From Gemmatimonadota bacterium (GTDB lineage: Bacteria; Gemmatimonadota; Gemmatimonadetes; Longimicrobiales; Gaopeijiaceae): a DNA stretch of 64,000 nucleotides. The notes under the pieces are model-generated. The model ran no database searches. It saw nothing but the letters and a program-made list of their open reading frames with translations, and was not told where the DNA came from. Both the position numbers and the translations under genes were made by a program. Shown here one piece after another: positions 51,789 through 60,420 of the stretch (within the stretch, counting starts at the first letter, position 1; each line of letters begins with the position of its first letter). The stretch is from contig JAUIEJ010000008.1 in assembly GCA_030428885.1 (NCBI GenBank), positions 186,001 through 250,000 of the forward strand, written 5' to 3'.

Positions 51789-52115
51789 TCACTCCGCCAG
51801 CTCGCGGCAGCGATCGGCGCAGCGACGGCATGCCTCAGCGCACGCGCGGCACGCGTCGGAGTTGAACTTCTCGCATTCGTCCGCACAGGCACTGCAGAGA
51901 TCCGCGAGGATGCCACAGACCCTGCCGTGATACGTCGACGTCCTGGCCATCATGGAAACGCAGGCGGTGCAGAGGTCGGCGCAATCCAGGCAGAGCTCGT
52001 GACATCTCCGCATCTCCTTCTCGCCCAGATGCTCGGCGAGACAGACCTGTACCGCGGTGAGGCAGGCGTTGCAGGCATCGATGCAAGCTCGTGTCGATTC
52101 CGAGAGGTTCGTCAT
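51789..52115 (-). CDS. Four-helix-bundle Cys-rich copper-storage-like protein (Csp/DUF326)
   Basis: 108 aa, ATG 52115 behind GGAG. Eighteen cysteines are spaced along amphipathic helices in CxxC or CxxxC steps (ACIDACNACLTAVQVC; CHELCLDCADLCTAC; ACRACAEACRRCADRC). This is the arrangement of Csp proteins, which bind many Cu(I) ions inside a four-helix bundle. No export signal is seen, so it would store copper in the cytoplasm, like Csp3. It has its own MerR-type promoter at 52156-52187. Confidence 0.92.
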   Translation of the reverse strand: MTNLSESTRACIDACNACLTAVQVCLAEHLGEKEMRRCHELCLDCADLCTACVSMMARTSTYHGRVCGILADLCSACADECEKFNSDACRACAEACRRCADRCRELAE

Positions 52116-52155
52116 GGGATTCTCCGGATGGTGCAAGAGAGAGAGCTCGTGACGG

Positions 52156-52187
52156 AACCTAAGCCCTGGAGGTGCCTCCAGGGTCAA
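52156..52187 (-). promoter_or_regulatory. MerR-type promoter of the copper-storage gene
   Basis: Minus-strand TTGACC (52187-52182) and TAGGTT (52161-52156) are 20 bases apart. The spacer contains CCCTGGAGG (52164-52172) and CCTCCAGGG (52175-52183), a perfect nine-base dyad. The outer half-sites ACCCTGG/CCAGGG are the same as in the promoter at 51673-51704, so one MerR protein probably controls both. Confidence 0.85.
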
Positions 52188-52308
52188 GCCGTCGGCCGGC
52201 CCACGACCTGAGCCGGCCGAGCCTCAGCAGAGGAGCCCGGCCCTTACGCGGTCGACCGACCGTGCTCTCCTTCCCCGTGCCGACCCGGGCTCCGATGTGG
52301 GGAGCGCG

Positions 52309-52605
52309 CTACGACCGCGCGGATTCGCTCACGGACGCCTTCACCGCCTCGTAGCTCCGATCGAGGTCGCCCGACATGAGGAGGATCGAGGCGATCCGTC
52401 TCGCGACCTCGGTCACGTGGCGCGCCTCGTCTGGTGAGAGCGATCGGCCGAGCAGGTCGACCTCCCTGTAGCTGAGCCACTTCTTGATGGCCTGGCACCC
52501 TCCGAGCGTGTACTCCCAGACCTTCACGGGGATGCAGGACCAGTAGGCCCGGTCGTTCAGGTAGACGTCCACGCACCGTGGTCCGAGTAGCGCGAGCGGG
52601 CTGTC
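52309..52605 (-). pseudogene. C-terminal remnant of a type ISP restriction-modification enzyme
   Basis: The minus-strand frame from about 52605 reads ALLGPRCVDVYLNDRAYWSC, then KVWEYTLGGCQAIKKWLSYR and LGRSLSPDEARHVTEVARRI, ending near 52309. That is the characteristic C-terminus of very large type ISP (single-chain helicase-nuclease-methylase) enzymes. The other thousand or more residues are absent and the frame upstream is unrelated, so this is a leftover of a deleted defence gene. Confidence 0.72.
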
Positions 52606-52756
52606 GATCCCGCCGAAGGAGTCCAACGAGGGCCAGACGCCGTCCCGCCGACAAGGGATCGAGGGTGGCGGCCGGGCGATCCGGCTTGACGTGGCCCTGG
52701 CCCGGGAACAGCGTGAGCCGGGGGCAGAATCCAGGTCCGACGGAGGCAGATCGCAC

Positions 52757-53367
52757 ATGCGGATGGTCCACGGAGTAACGATTACGACTCTGCTCCTCCT
52801 GGGCCTCGGCGGGCCCGCCGCCGGCCAGGAGATGGGTCCCGAGTGCTGGGTGCGGGGGGACCGGGCCGATCTGGAGTTCCGCGCCAGCCCCTACGATTCG
52901 GCGAGCGTCTCCCTCGACGCCGGAACGGTCAAGGTGTGCTACAGCCGGCCCCGGAAGCTCGGACGCCCGATCATGGGCGGCTGGTACCGTTCGGTGCAGC
53001 CTGGCGGTTCGGCGCCAACGAAGCGACCGCCATTCATGTGCCGAGCCGCGCCACCATCGCCGGTGTCGGCGTCGGACCGGGATGGTACTCCCTGATCGCC
53101 GTGCCGGGTGAAGAGACGTGGCAGATCGTCGTCAACGGTGACGTCCAGCGCTGGCGCATTCCGATCGACGACGCGGTCCGGGAGTCCGATGCGGGGGTCG
53201 GATCCGTGCCCTCGAGCCGGGCCGTTGGAGCGGTCGAGCTCTTCACGCTCGACTTCGTGCCCACTGGCGATTCGAGCGCCGATCTCGTAATGGCCTGGGA
53301 TCGCACCCGGATCAGGATCCCTGTGGCGCTCCGTCCGTCCGGCGCAGGCGACCCGGAGATTCCCTGA
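52757..53367 (+). pseudogene. DUF2911-family secreted protein with one frameshift
   Basis: ATG 52757 (GGAGG upstream) encodes a signal peptide (TTLLLLGLGGPAAGQEMG) and SVSLDAGTVKVCYSRPRKLG, RPIMGG. Near 52979 the reading must change frame to continue as LVPFGAAWRFGANEATAIHV, GVGPGWYSLIAVPGEETWQI and on to 53367. The two parts together make one complete DUF2911 protein. A single missing or extra base explains it. The family is of unknown function. The 3' end overlaps the convergent FTR1 gene by 56 bases. Confidence 0.78.
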
Positions 53368-54148
53368 CGCCACCCGGAATCGCAGCGGAATCGACCCCGT
53401 CCCCGCTCGTGAATCGGTCGCGAAGGAATCCGGCGAACAGCCACGCCGCCGGTACGCCCACCATGATCCACGTGAACCAGCGCCCGTAGCGTCCGTACGG
53501 CGAGAATGGTTCGGTGGCCATGTGAAACTGGAGGACCGCCTCGCTCCGGAAGATACCGGCCTCGGAGAGCTCGTGGAGCGAGTAGATCGCGATCTGCACG
53601 ACGAAGATCAGCAGGAAGATCCCAGTCACGCGGAAGAATCGCTGGAGGTCGATTCGGTGGCCGTAGCGAGTCCATCCCCATGCCATCCCTCCGGCGGCCG
53701 CGAGCCCCAGGAGGGCCCCCTGCACGGCCTGGGGACTCCCCACCTGGAGGAGCATGAGAGCCGTCTCCATCCCCTCCCGCGTGATCATCACGAGGGTGAA
53801 CACGAACACGCCCGCCACCGCCGCGACTCTGGGCTTTCGGGCCGTCCTCTCGAGATGGTCCTCCATGCGCCCCTTGAGCTCGGGGCCGGCTCGCCACATG
53901 TGGACGACGAGGACGACGACGAAAGGCACCGCGACCAGCCCCATGAGGCCCTCCCACAACGGCGTGTTCGCCCCCTGGTAGAGGAACCACCCGATTACTC
54001 CGCTCGCGGCGATCGCCACGACGATGCCCAGGTACACGGCCGGCACCAGGCGGGTTCTGTCGGACCTCCGGAGGTACGCCAGCACGATCGCGACGATCAG
54101 GAAGGCCTCGAAACCCTCGCGGAGAACGATGATGAAGGAGGATAGCAC
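53312..54148 (-). CDS. FTR1-family iron permease
   Basis: 278 aa from GTG 54148. Seven TM helices are predicted with the two iron-binding REGxE motifs: IIVLREGFEAFLIVAIVLAY in the first and MITREGMETALMLLQVG in the fourth helix. FTR1/EfeU proteins import iron, with a ferroxidase supplied from outside; the multicopper oxidase elsewhere in the island could in principle serve. The promoter lies immediately upstream, with a Fur-like box across its -35 region, so expression should rise under low iron. Confidence 0.9.
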   Translation of the reverse strand: MLSSFIIVLREGFEAFLIVAIVLAYLRRSDRTRLVPAVYLGIVVAIAASGVIGWFLYQGANTPLWEGLMGLVAVPFVVVLVVHMWRAGPELKGRMEDHLERTARKPRVAAVAGVFVFTLVMITREGMETALMLLQVGSPQAVQGALLGLAAAGGMAWGWTRYGHRIDLQRFFRVTGIFLLIFVVQIAIYSLHELSEAGIFRSEAVLQFHMATEPFSPYGRYGRWFTWIMVGVPAAWLFAGFLRDRFTSGDGVDSAAIPGGVRESPGRLRRTDGAPQGS

Positions 54149-54149
54149 G

Positions 54150-54178
54150 GATTATCCCGGAGATGAGAATGGTTCTCA
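54150..54178 (-). promoter_or_regulatory. Fur-like box and promoter of the FTR1 gene
   Basis: TGAGAA (54164-54169) and TTCTCA (54173-54178) form a perfect dyad with a three-base centre. On the minus strand the same DNA holds TTGAGA as -35 and, 17 bases on, GATAAT as -10. The transcription start would fall on or next to the GTG start codon (54148), which lacks a ribosome binding site, so the mRNA may be leaderless. Confidence 0.65.
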
Positions 54179-54262
54179 ACTAAGGGTACAAGACCCCAGC
54201 GACCGCAGCAACCGCGATGGACCGGAGGACGTCACGGGCGCCGTCTCGGGACCGGCGACGCA

Positions 54263-54279
54263 ATGAGAACCGTTCTCAT
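54263..54279 (+). promoter_or_regulatory. Second Fur-like box, before the small secreted gene and RND operon
   Basis: ATGAGAAC-c-GTTCTCAT is a 17-base dyad with eight-base arms; its core TGAGAA/TTCTCA begins at 54264, exactly 100 bases from the core of the first box. It lies about 95 bases upstream of the gene at 54371. The same regulator probably binds both. Confidence 0.62.
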
Positions 54280-54370
54280 CTTCCGCGTCGGGAGATCGTG
54301 TTGTACGTTCCTGCGCAGAGCGTACGACGGCACGTGCGCTCACTCTCGACACCGACCTGGGGAGTGGCCC

Positions 54371-54706
54371 ATGAGGAGGATGACCGCAGCGGCGCTGCTG
54401 GCGGCCGTCCTCGTGTCGTCCCTCCCGTGGGAAGTCGCCGGCCTGTCTCTCGCGCCGGAAACTTCGGTGGCGCTGAAACTCAAGGCTGAACTCCCGACGA
54501 CTCCCGACGCCCCCGAGTCCGCGCCCGCCCCCGACGATTGCCCGTGCCTCTGCGTCGTGGGACCAGTTGCCGCGGTCGAGGGCGTTTCGGCGTATCCCGG
54601 TGTCTCCGTTGTTCTCCATTCCGTGCGCACGCACGCCGTCGGACGTGATCAGACCCACACGTCTGACGTTCTGACAAGGCTCTTCCGTCCTCCACGCTCG
54701 GCCTGA
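54371..54706 (+). CDS. Small secreted protein preceding the CzcCBA operon
   Basis: 111 aa, ATG 54371 with GGGGAG six bases upstream; an upstream ATG at 54263 lies inside the Fur-like box and is rejected. The signal peptide is TAAALLAAVLVSSLPWEVAG. The mature part is Pro/Ala-rich with CPCLC near residue 60 and ends LTRLFRPPRSA. It shares plan and C-terminus with the 35139 protein, which precedes the other RND operon. The CPCLC motif may bind metal. No family name is known to me. Confidence 0.62.
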   Translation: MRRMTAAALLAAVLVSSLPWEVAGLSLAPETSVALKLKAELPTTPDAPESAPAPDDCPCLCVVGPVAAVEGVSAYPGVSVVLHSVRTHAVGRDQTHTSDVLTRLFRPPRSA

Positions 54707-54800
54707 ACCGGCGTAATCGTCCCACGACCCCCGTCGTGGGCAGGGACAACTGTCCGGCGCCGTTTCTGGGTGCCGGCCTCAGGACGGAGAACTCCATTCC

Positions 54801-56087
54801 ATGTGGTCTACGAACAGCCCGCTCAGAGCGGGAATTGCGGCCGTATTCGCGCTGGTGGCGAACATCGACGCAGCCGACGCCCAAGTCTCCTCACCCAGCC
54901 TGACTCTCGGTGATGCCCTGGAGAGGGCCGCCACCGACAACCACCTCCTGCGAGCCGCTGAACTGCGCATCGGAGAGGCGTCGGGACAGCTGACCCAGGC
55001 CGCGGTCTGGCTGGTGGACAACCCCGAGCTCGCCGCGTCCGGTGGGCGCCGCACCGACCCGGACGGCGTGGACGCGTTCGACCGCGAGTACGAGATCGGG
55101 ATCGAACAGCGCTTCGAGATCGGGGGGCAGCGCGGCGGGCGGAAGCGCGTGGCCGAGGCCGGACTCGAGGCCACCCGCGCCCGGGCCTCCGACGTTGGGC
55201 GTGTCGTCGCGCTCGCCACCTCGCTCGCGTTCCACGAGTCGCTCGCCGCGCGCGAGCGGGTTGAGCTGGCCGAGCGGACTGAGGATCTCGCCGGGCAACT
55301 CCACGATCTCGCCCGGCGCAGGCTCGACGTCGGGGAGGGTACGCCGCTGGAGTTGAACGCGGCTGCGGTCCGGCTCGCCGAGGCGCGCCGGCTGCGCCTC
55401 GCGGCCCAGGCACGGCACGACACCCTGCTGCTTCGGCTACGAAGGCTGATCGGCTCGGAGCCCGACGAGCCGGTGACGCTCGTGGGCGCCCTTCCCGACT
55501 CCTCTCCCCCGGTGTTCACCGACGACATCGTCGCGCGAGCCGTGGAGGCGCGCCCCGACCTGCGGGCGGCGGTACACCAGGTGGATGCCGCGGCCGCGGG
55601 CGTCTCCCTCGCGGGAGCCCGCGCGTGGCCGGACGTCACGCTCGGGGCGCTGGTCGCGCGCGAGGAGGGGGACGAGGTGCTGAGAGCCGGAATCCGCGTA
55701 CCCCTCGTGCTGTTCAACCGGAATCAGGGCAACCGTGCCACGGCCGAGGCCGCGCGTGAGCGGGCGGTCGTGGAGCAGGAGGGGCTCGTACTGACGGTCG
55801 TGACGGAGGCCCGCTCCGCGGCGCTCGCCTACGAGCAGGCGCGCGCCGCCCTCGACGTCTACGACGCCGACGTCCTCGTCGCGCTCGAGGAGAGCGCGGC
55901 GCTCGTGCAGCTCGCCGCCGAGGCGGGGGAGCTGAGCATCGCCGACGTACTCGTGGTGCAGCGAGAGCTCATCGACGGCCTGGGTGGCTACGTCGACGCA
56001 CGACTCTCCCTCGCCACCGCGCGGGCGCGCCTGCTCGCGGCCGCTTCGCTGCCTCAAACCACCGACCTCTTCGAGGAAGACCGATGA
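54801..56087 (+). CDS. czcC: Outer-membrane efflux protein (CzcC/TolC family)
   Basis: 428 aa, ATG 54801. A signal peptide precedes LTLGDALERAATDNHLLRAA and a long helical barrel with QRFEIGGQRGGRKRVAEAGL and VPLVLFNRNQGNRATAEAAR, the order seen in CzcC proteins. Forms the outer-membrane duct for the metal pump encoded by the next two genes (overlap ATGA at 56084). A decayed partial copy of this gene, including its upstream DNA, lies at 42024-42287. Confidence 0.9.
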   Translation: MWSTNSPLRAGIAAVFALVANIDAADAQVSSPSLTLGDALERAATDNHLLRAAELRIGEASGQLTQAAVWLVDNPELAASGGRRTDPDGVDAFDREYEIGIEQRFEIGGQRGGRKRVAEAGLEATRARASDVGRVVALATSLAFHESLAARERVELAERTEDLAGQLHDLARRRLDVGEGTPLELNAAAVRLAEARRLRLAAQARHDTLLLRLRRLIGSEPDEPVTLVGALPDSSPPVFTDDIVARAVEARPDLRAAVHQVDAAAAGVSLAGARAWPDVTLGALVAREEGDEVLRAGIRVPLVLFNRNQGNRATAEAARERAVVEQEGLVLTVVTEARSAALAYEQARAALDVYDADVLVALEESAALVQLAAEAGELSIADVLVVQRELIDGLGGYVDARLSLATARARLLAAASLPQTTDLFEEDR

Positions 56088-57268
56088 ATCCCGTGACCCT
56101 TCGCCGGAAGCCGGCCCGCGCACTTCTCGTCGCCATGTCGACCCTTACGCTGAGCTGCCACCCGGCCGAACCAGAATCGACCGGTGACGAGGGCGCGGAG
56201 GCGGACCTCCCGAACCGGGTGGCCCTCACGACCGATGCCCTGGCGTCGCTCGAGCTGACCTATGCGACGGCCGAGGTGATGGAGCTCGGCGCGACGGTGG
56301 ACGTTCCCGCCGAACTCGTTCCCGATCCGGACCGGCATGCCGAGATCGGAGCCCGGGTCACGGGAAGGATCCTGGACGTGTTCGTGAACGACGGGGACCA
56401 CGTCGGCCCGAGCGACCCGCTGCTGGCCATCGAGAGCCCGGAGATGGGGCGAGCGTGGGCCGATCTCGTCGCGGCGCGCGCCGCGGAGCGCGTCGCGCGC
56501 CGGGCTTGTGATCGCCTGGCAGAGCTACTGGAGGACCGCGTGACATCTGTCCGATCCTTCGAGGAGGCCGAAGGCGCGTGGGAGATCGCGAACGCGGACC
56601 TCCGCGCCGCACGGACGCGCCTCGCGGCGCTCGGTGTGACGGACCCCGTCGAGCCGCCGGACAATCCGGCGCGCGTGGTCCTCCGCAGCCCGCTCGCGGG
56701 CACCGTGACCGACCGCATGGCCTCACGCGGGGCGTGGGTGGATCCCGCCGACATCCTGCTCCGGGTCATCGACCTCGCCGAGGTCTGGCTGGAGGCCTCC
56801 GTCTACGAGCAGAAGATGCGCTACGTCGACGTCGGGCAGGACGTTCAGGTCGACGTTCGCGCCTTTCCGGATGAGGTGTTCCTCGGGCGGGTCGAACGGA
56901 TCGACGGGATACTGGACGAAGAGACGCGCTCCATCGGGGTACGCGTCTCGCTGGCCAACGAGGGCGGGCGGCTGCGACCCGGGATGTTCGGCACGGCCCG
57001 CATCCGAGGTAGCTACGCCGGGGAGGCCCGGGCCCTGGTCGTGATTCCGGCGGCGGCGGTGCAGGAGCTCGACGGCGGCCTGGCCGCTTTCCTCCGCGTA
57101 GGTGAGGGCGTCTTCGAGGTGCGGCCCGTTCACACGGGCCGGCGCGACGGCGCACTCGTCGAGGTCGTCGCCGGGCTCGAGGTCGGTGACGAGGTCGTCG
57201 CCGACGGCAGCCTGCTGCTCAAGGGCCAGCTTCTGCGCTCGGAGCTCGCAGAGGAGGACGAAGGCTGA
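56084..57268 (+). CDS. czcB: RND periplasmic adaptor (CzcB-like)
   Basis: 394 aa, ATG 56084 overlapping the czcC stop. Lipoprotein-like signal LTLSCHPAEPES. The adaptor domains are visible in PDRHAEIGARVTGRILDVFV, VLRSPLAGTVTDRMASRGAW and RLRPGMFGTARIRGSY. No Met-rich ends, in contrast to the CusB-like protein, which fits a divalent-cation (zinc, cobalt, cadmium) rather than copper pump. Confidence 0.9.
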   Translation: MNPVTLRRKPARALLVAMSTLTLSCHPAEPESTGDEGAEADLPNRVALTTDALASLELTYATAEVMELGATVDVPAELVPDPDRHAEIGARVTGRILDVFVNDGDHVGPSDPLLAIESPEMGRAWADLVAARAAERVARRACDRLAELLEDRVTSVRSFEEAEGAWEIANADLRAARTRLAALGVTDPVEPPDNPARVVLRSPLAGTVTDRMASRGAWVDPADILLRVIDLAEVWLEASVYEQKMRYVDVGQDVQVDVRAFPDEVFLGRVERIDGILDEETRSIGVRVSLANEGGRLRPGMFGTARIRGSYAGEARALVVIPAAAVQELDGGLAAFLRVGEGVFEVRPVHTGRRDGALVEVVAGLEVGDEVVADGSLLLKGQLLRSELAEEDEG

Positions 57269-60200
57269 TGGCCGCCTGGCTCGTTTCGTGGTCGTTGAAG
57301 AACCGCTTCCTGGTTCTCGCGCTGTCCGTCGTGCTCGTCGTAGCGGGCGTCTCTCACCTGCTTCGCCTTCCCATCGATGCGGTGCCGGACGTTACCAACG
57401 TCCAGGTACAGGTGCTGACCAAGGCCCCAGCCCTTGCCCCACTCGAAGTCGAGCGCCTGATCACCTTCCCGGTGGAAGCCGCGATGTCTGGGCTTCCGAG
57501 GCTGGAATCGGTGCGATCGGTCTCCAAGTTCGGGCTCTCCGCTGTCACGGTGGTGTTCGAGGAGGGCACGGACATCTACCGGGCCCGCCAACTCGTGGGA
57601 GAACGGCTGGGAGAGGCCCGCGAGGCGATCCCCGACGGGTACGGCACGCCCGAGATGGGCCCGATCGCGACCGGTCTCGGTGAGATCTACCAGTTCGAGG
57701 TGCGTGGCGAGCCGGCCTGCGCGACCGAGGATGACACGCCGGAGTGCTACACCCCGATGGAGCTCCGCACGCTCCTGGACTGGTTCGTCGCCTACCAGCT
57801 TCAGAGCGTGCCGGGTGTCGTTGAGGTGAATACGTTCGGAGGGGAACTGAAGACCTATCAGGTCGCGCCGGACCCCAACGCCCTGCGCGCCCACGACCTG
57901 ACGCTCCCCGAGCTCTTCGAATCGCTCGAAGCCAACAACCGCAACGTCGGCGGCGCGTATCTCGAGCGGAATCGCGAGCAGGTGGTCATTCGCGGCGAGG
58001 GGCTCATCACCTCCCTCGAAGACCTGGGGAGCATCGTCGTCGCAACGCACGAGGACGGGGTCCCGCTCCATGTGGACGACGTGGCCCGGGTCTCATTCGC
58101 CCCGATGGTCCGCCAGGGTGTGGTGACGCGCGATGGACGAGGCGAGGCCGTGGTCGGCATCGTGATGATGCTGATGGGCGAGAACTCCCGGGTGGTCGCG
58201 GACGGGGTGAAGGAGAAGGTCGAGGCGATCTCGGGAAGCCTGCCCCCGGGGGTGTCGATCGACGCCTTCTACGACCGCACGGACCTGGTGGCAAGAACCA
58301 TCAAGACCGTCGAGAAGAACCTTTTCGAGGGGGGACTGCTGGTCGTCGCGGTTCTCCTGCTCATGCTCGGAAACCTGCGCGGCGGCTTGATCGTGGCGGC
58401 GGCGATCCCCCTCTCCATGCTGTTCGCGTTCATCGGAATGGTCCGCGCGGGGGTGTCGGGAAACCTGATGAGCCTGGGCGCGATCGACTTCGGGCTGATC
58501 GTCGATGGATCCGTGGTGATGATCGAGAACGTGTTCCGGCTCATGTCCGACAAGCGTTCGGAGGGCAAGCCGTCGATCGAGATCGTCCGGGAAGCGACGA
58601 CGGAGGTGGCGCGGCCCGTCACCTTCGCCGTGGGCATCATCATCATCGTGTTCGTCCCGATCCTCACGCTGACGGGCGTCGAGGGGAAGATGTTCAAGCC
58701 GATGGCGCTCACCCTGATGTTCGCCCTGGCCGGGTCCCTCATCCTGGCCCTCACGCTCATCCCCGTCCTGGCGTCACTCCTGATCCGGAAGCCGCCGAAG
58801 CACCATGAGACGTGGCTGGTGAGACGATGCAAGGCGGTGTACGAGCCGCTGCTCGACCGGGCGCTCGGGAACCGCGTCCGCACCGTCGCACTCGCCGGTG
58901 GGCTGTTCGCCATCGGCGTCCTGGCGGCGAGCACACGGGGCGCCGAGTTCATACCTCGGCTCGACGAAGGAGCGATCGCCCTCCAGATGTGGCGACTTCC
59001 GTCCGTCTCCATCGACGAGGCAGCGCAGCAGGCCGGGCTCGTCGAGGGCCTGCTCCTGCGCGAGTTCCCTGACGAGATCGAGACGGTGATCTCGAAGACC
59101 GGGCGGCCCGAGATCGCGACGGACCCCATGGGCGTGGAGATGAGCGACGTGTTCGTCATGCTCCGCGACCGGAAGGAGTGGAGCTACGCGAACAAGACCG
59201 AGCTGGTCGAAGCCATGGAGGTCGTCCTGAACCGGGACGTGCCCGGAGTTGCGTTCGGATTCTCGCAGCCGATCGAACTGCGGGTGAGCGAGCTGATCTC
59301 GGGGGTACGCTCGGACATCGCGATCCAGGTCTACGGCGACGATCTCGACGAGCTCGCGCGGGTCGGCAGCGACATCGCACGCACCGTGTCAGGAGTGGAG
59401 GGCGCCGACGACGTGAAGGTCGAGCAGGTGACGGGTCTGCCGATCCTGACGGCCCGTGTAGATCGCGCGGCGCTGGCCCGCTACGGCGTCGATGCGGACG
59501 ACGTACTGGCCGCCATCGAGTCGCTAGGCGGGCGCGATGTGGGTGTCGTACTGGAGGGCGAGCAGCGGTTCGCGCTTCAGGTTCGCTTCCCCCCCGAGGT
59601 CCGTGACGATCCCGCCGCGATCGAGCGGATTCCCGTGGCGGCCGCGTCGGACCGCGTGCTGCCCCTGGGAGAGCTGGTGTCGATGGAACTGGAGTACGCC
59701 GCGGCGCAGGTGAGCAGGGAGCGCATCCAGCGACGGGTCAGTGTGGAGCTGAACGTGCGGGGGCGGGACATCGCGTCCGTGGTCGAGGACGCGCGCCAGG
59801 CCATCCGGGACGGGGTCGCGATTCCACCGGGCTACACGCTCGAGTGGGGCGGTCAGTTCGAGAATCTCGAGAGCGCGTCCGCGCGCCTGATGATCGTCGT
59901 GCCGGTCGCTCTGCTCCTCATCTTCGTACTTCTCTACGGTACCTTCGACGCCGCCAGGCCGGCGCTCCTCATCTTCCTCAACGTGCCGTTCGCCGCCGTG
60001 GGAGGCGTGCTCGCGCTGACCCTTCGAGGACTCCCCTTCTCGATCTCGGCGGGCATCGGCTTCATTGCGCTCTTCGGCGTGGCGGTTCTGAACGGCGTCG
60101 TGCTGGTGGACTACATTCGCAAGCTCGAACTGACGGAAGGGCTTTCGCCTGCGGAAGCCGCTCGACAGGGCGCGCTCGTCCGCATGCGTCCCGTGCTGAT

Positions 60201-60405
60201 GACGGCGCTCGTGGCCGCCTTCGGATTCGTGCCGATGGCGTTGGCCAGCGGCGCCGGGGCCGAGGTGCAGCGGCCGCTCGCGACCGTCGTGATCGGGGGT
60301 CTCGTCACCGCCACGCTCCTCACCCTCTTCGTGCTGCCGTCCATCTACGCCTGGTTCACCGGCGGTGCATCCGTTCCGGACGCCAACGCGGCGGAGGTCG
60401 CATGA
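57268..60405 (+). CDS. czcA: Divalent-cation RND efflux pump CzcA
   Basis: 1045 aa, ATG 57268 sharing one base with the czcB stop. The fourth TM contains SLGAIDFGLIVDGSVVMIEN, with the Asp-Asp-Glu set of the CzcA group (heavy-metal efflux type 1). Other landmarks are VDAVPDVTNVQVQVLT at the start and RAEFIPRLDEG-type EFIPRLDEGAIALQM in the middle. A small periplasmic insertion near residue 150 has two Cys (EPACATEDDTPECY). Expected to export zinc, cobalt, cadmium or nickel. Confidence 0.93.
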   Translation: MAAWLVSWSLKNRFLVLALSVVLVVAGVSHLLRLPIDAVPDVTNVQVQVLTKAPALAPLEVERLITFPVEAAMSGLPRLESVRSVSKFGLSAVTVVFEEGTDIYRARQLVGERLGEAREAIPDGYGTPEMGPIATGLGEIYQFEVRGEPACATEDDTPECYTPMELRTLLDWFVAYQLQSVPGVVEVNTFGGELKTYQVAPDPNALRAHDLTLPELFESLEANNRNVGGAYLERNREQVVIRGEGLITSLEDLGSIVVATHEDGVPLHVDDVARVSFAPMVRQGVVTRDGRGEAVVGIVMMLMGENSRVVADGVKEKVEAISGSLPPGVSIDAFYDRTDLVARTIKTVEKNLFEGGLLVVAVLLLMLGNLRGGLIVAAAIPLSMLFAFIGMVRAGVSGNLMSLGAIDFGLIVDGSVVMIENVFRLMSDKRSEGKPSIEIVREATTEVARPVTFAVGIIIIVFVPILTLTGVEGKMFKPMALTLMFALAGSLILALTLIPVLASLLIRKPPKHHETWLVRRCKAVYEPLLDRALGNRVRTVALAGGLFAIGVLAASTRGAEFIPRLDEGAIALQMWRLPSVSIDEAAQQAGLVEGLLLREFPDEIETVISKTGRPEIATDPMGVEMSDVFVMLRDRKEWSYANKTELVEAMEVVLNRDVPGVAFGFSQPIELRVSELISGVRSDIAIQVYGDDLDELARVGSDIARTVSGVEGADDVKVEQVTGLPILTARVDRAALARYGVDADDVLAAIESLGGRDVGVVLEGEQRFALQVRFPPEVRDDPAAIERIPVAAASDRVLPLGELVSMELEYAAAQVSRERIQRRVSVELNVRGRDIASVVEDARQAIRDGVAIPPGYTLEWGGQFENLESASARLMIVVPVALLLIFVLLYGTFDAARPALLIFLNVPFAAVGGVLALTLRGLPFSISAGIGFIALFGVAVLNGVVLVDYIRKLELTEGLSPAEAARQGALVRMRPVLMTALVAAFGFVPMALASGAGAEVQRPLATVVIGGLVTATLLTLFVLPSIYAWFTGGASVPDANAAEVA

Positions 60406-60420
60406 CGGCGGCCGGCGCGG

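Noticed and set aside
54263-54370. Use of the ATG at 54263 as start of the small secreted protein
   Set aside because: It sits inside a perfect Fur-like dyad without a ribosome binding site and would place 36 non-signal residues before a good signal peptide.
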